Assembly: GCA_037349315.1 (NCBI GenBank)
Contig: JBAIAC010000278.1
Span: 682,001-746,000 of the forward strand
Length of the DNA: 64,000 nucleotides
Reading direction: 5' to 3'
Origin: Chelydra serpentina
Lineage: Eukaryota > Chordata > Testudines > Chelydridae
How positions within the stretch are numbered: the stretch's first letter is position 1; each line of letters begins with the position of its first letter. This document shows, in pieces, positions 63,894 through 64,000 of the stretch. Both the position numbers and the translations under genes were made by a program. The notes under the pieces were generated by a model. That model searched no databases. It had not been told where the DNA came from and worked only from the letters and a program-made list of their open reading frames with translations.

Positions 63894-63938
63894 CCGCAGC
63901 TCCCATTGGCTGGGAACTGCGGCCAATGGGAGCTGCGG
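63894..63938. repeat. perfect inverted repeat, 17 bp arms
   Basis: CCGCAGCTCCCATTGGC, an 11-bp spacer, then GCCAATGGGAGCTGCGG. Each arm holds a CCAAT box. The surrounding sequence resembles a turtle dispersed repeat, so the hairpin may be part of a mobile element. Confidence 0.85.
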
Positions 63939-64000
63939 GGGCGGCACCTGCGGGTGTGGGGGGGCTGATTTGCCCCTTCTCGTCCGGGGGGTGTTTGTGC

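Overview
The window is vertebrate nuclear DNA, most likely from a turtle. Genes are split by GT-AG introns. The spacers hold several copies of a tRNA-derived SINE ending in a CR1 tail (the tortoise Pol III/SINE type), truncated CR1 LINE pieces, MIR-like units, and very GC-rich minisatellites. The GC-rich, compact character would suit a small reptilian chromosome, but that is inference.

Five protein genes were read exon by exon, all with consistent splice phase. TIMELESS (minus) gives its first eight coding exons at 139-5495 and runs off the left edge; a probable non-coding first exon lies near 10.1 kb. MIP/AQP0 (minus, 16345-19962) is complete in four exons. A second, AQP4-like aquaporin (minus, 23172-26085), probably AQP14, is complete in five exons. 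SPRYD4 (plus, 33649-36072) is complete in two exons. RBMS2 (plus, from 46836) gives seven coding exons and runs off the right edge. The order matches human 12q13 (TIMELESS, MIP, SPRYD4, GLS2, RBMS2) with two differences: the second aquaporin sits between MIP and SPRYD4, and no GLS2 coding exon could be seen in the 10.7 kb between SPRYD4 and RBMS2.

The spacers hold a DNA transposon with terminal inverted repeats (11.14-12.30 kb), CR1 pieces, SINEs, and two short (about 60-75 bp) repeat families that recur as small tandem arrays. At least ten minisatellites are present: a ~1.7 kb array of 43-bp units in a TIMELESS intron, ~1.4 kb of 34-bp units upstream of the second aquaporin, arrays in introns of SPRYD4 and RBMS2, and one in the second aquaporin built from copies of its own last 3' splice site.

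The genes are neighbours by ancient synteny and do not form one pathway: replication fork protection (TIMELESS), lens and membrane water channels (MIP, the AQP4-like gene), a SPRY-domain protein (SPRYD4), and an RNA-binding protein (RBMS2). Points most worth a second look are the splice-site minisatellite, the wide predicted pore filter of the second aquaporin, the serine-free MIP tail, a one-base frameshift in RBMS2 exon 4, the ZNF143-like motif repeated about 40 times inside TIMELESS, and the apparent absence of GLS2.
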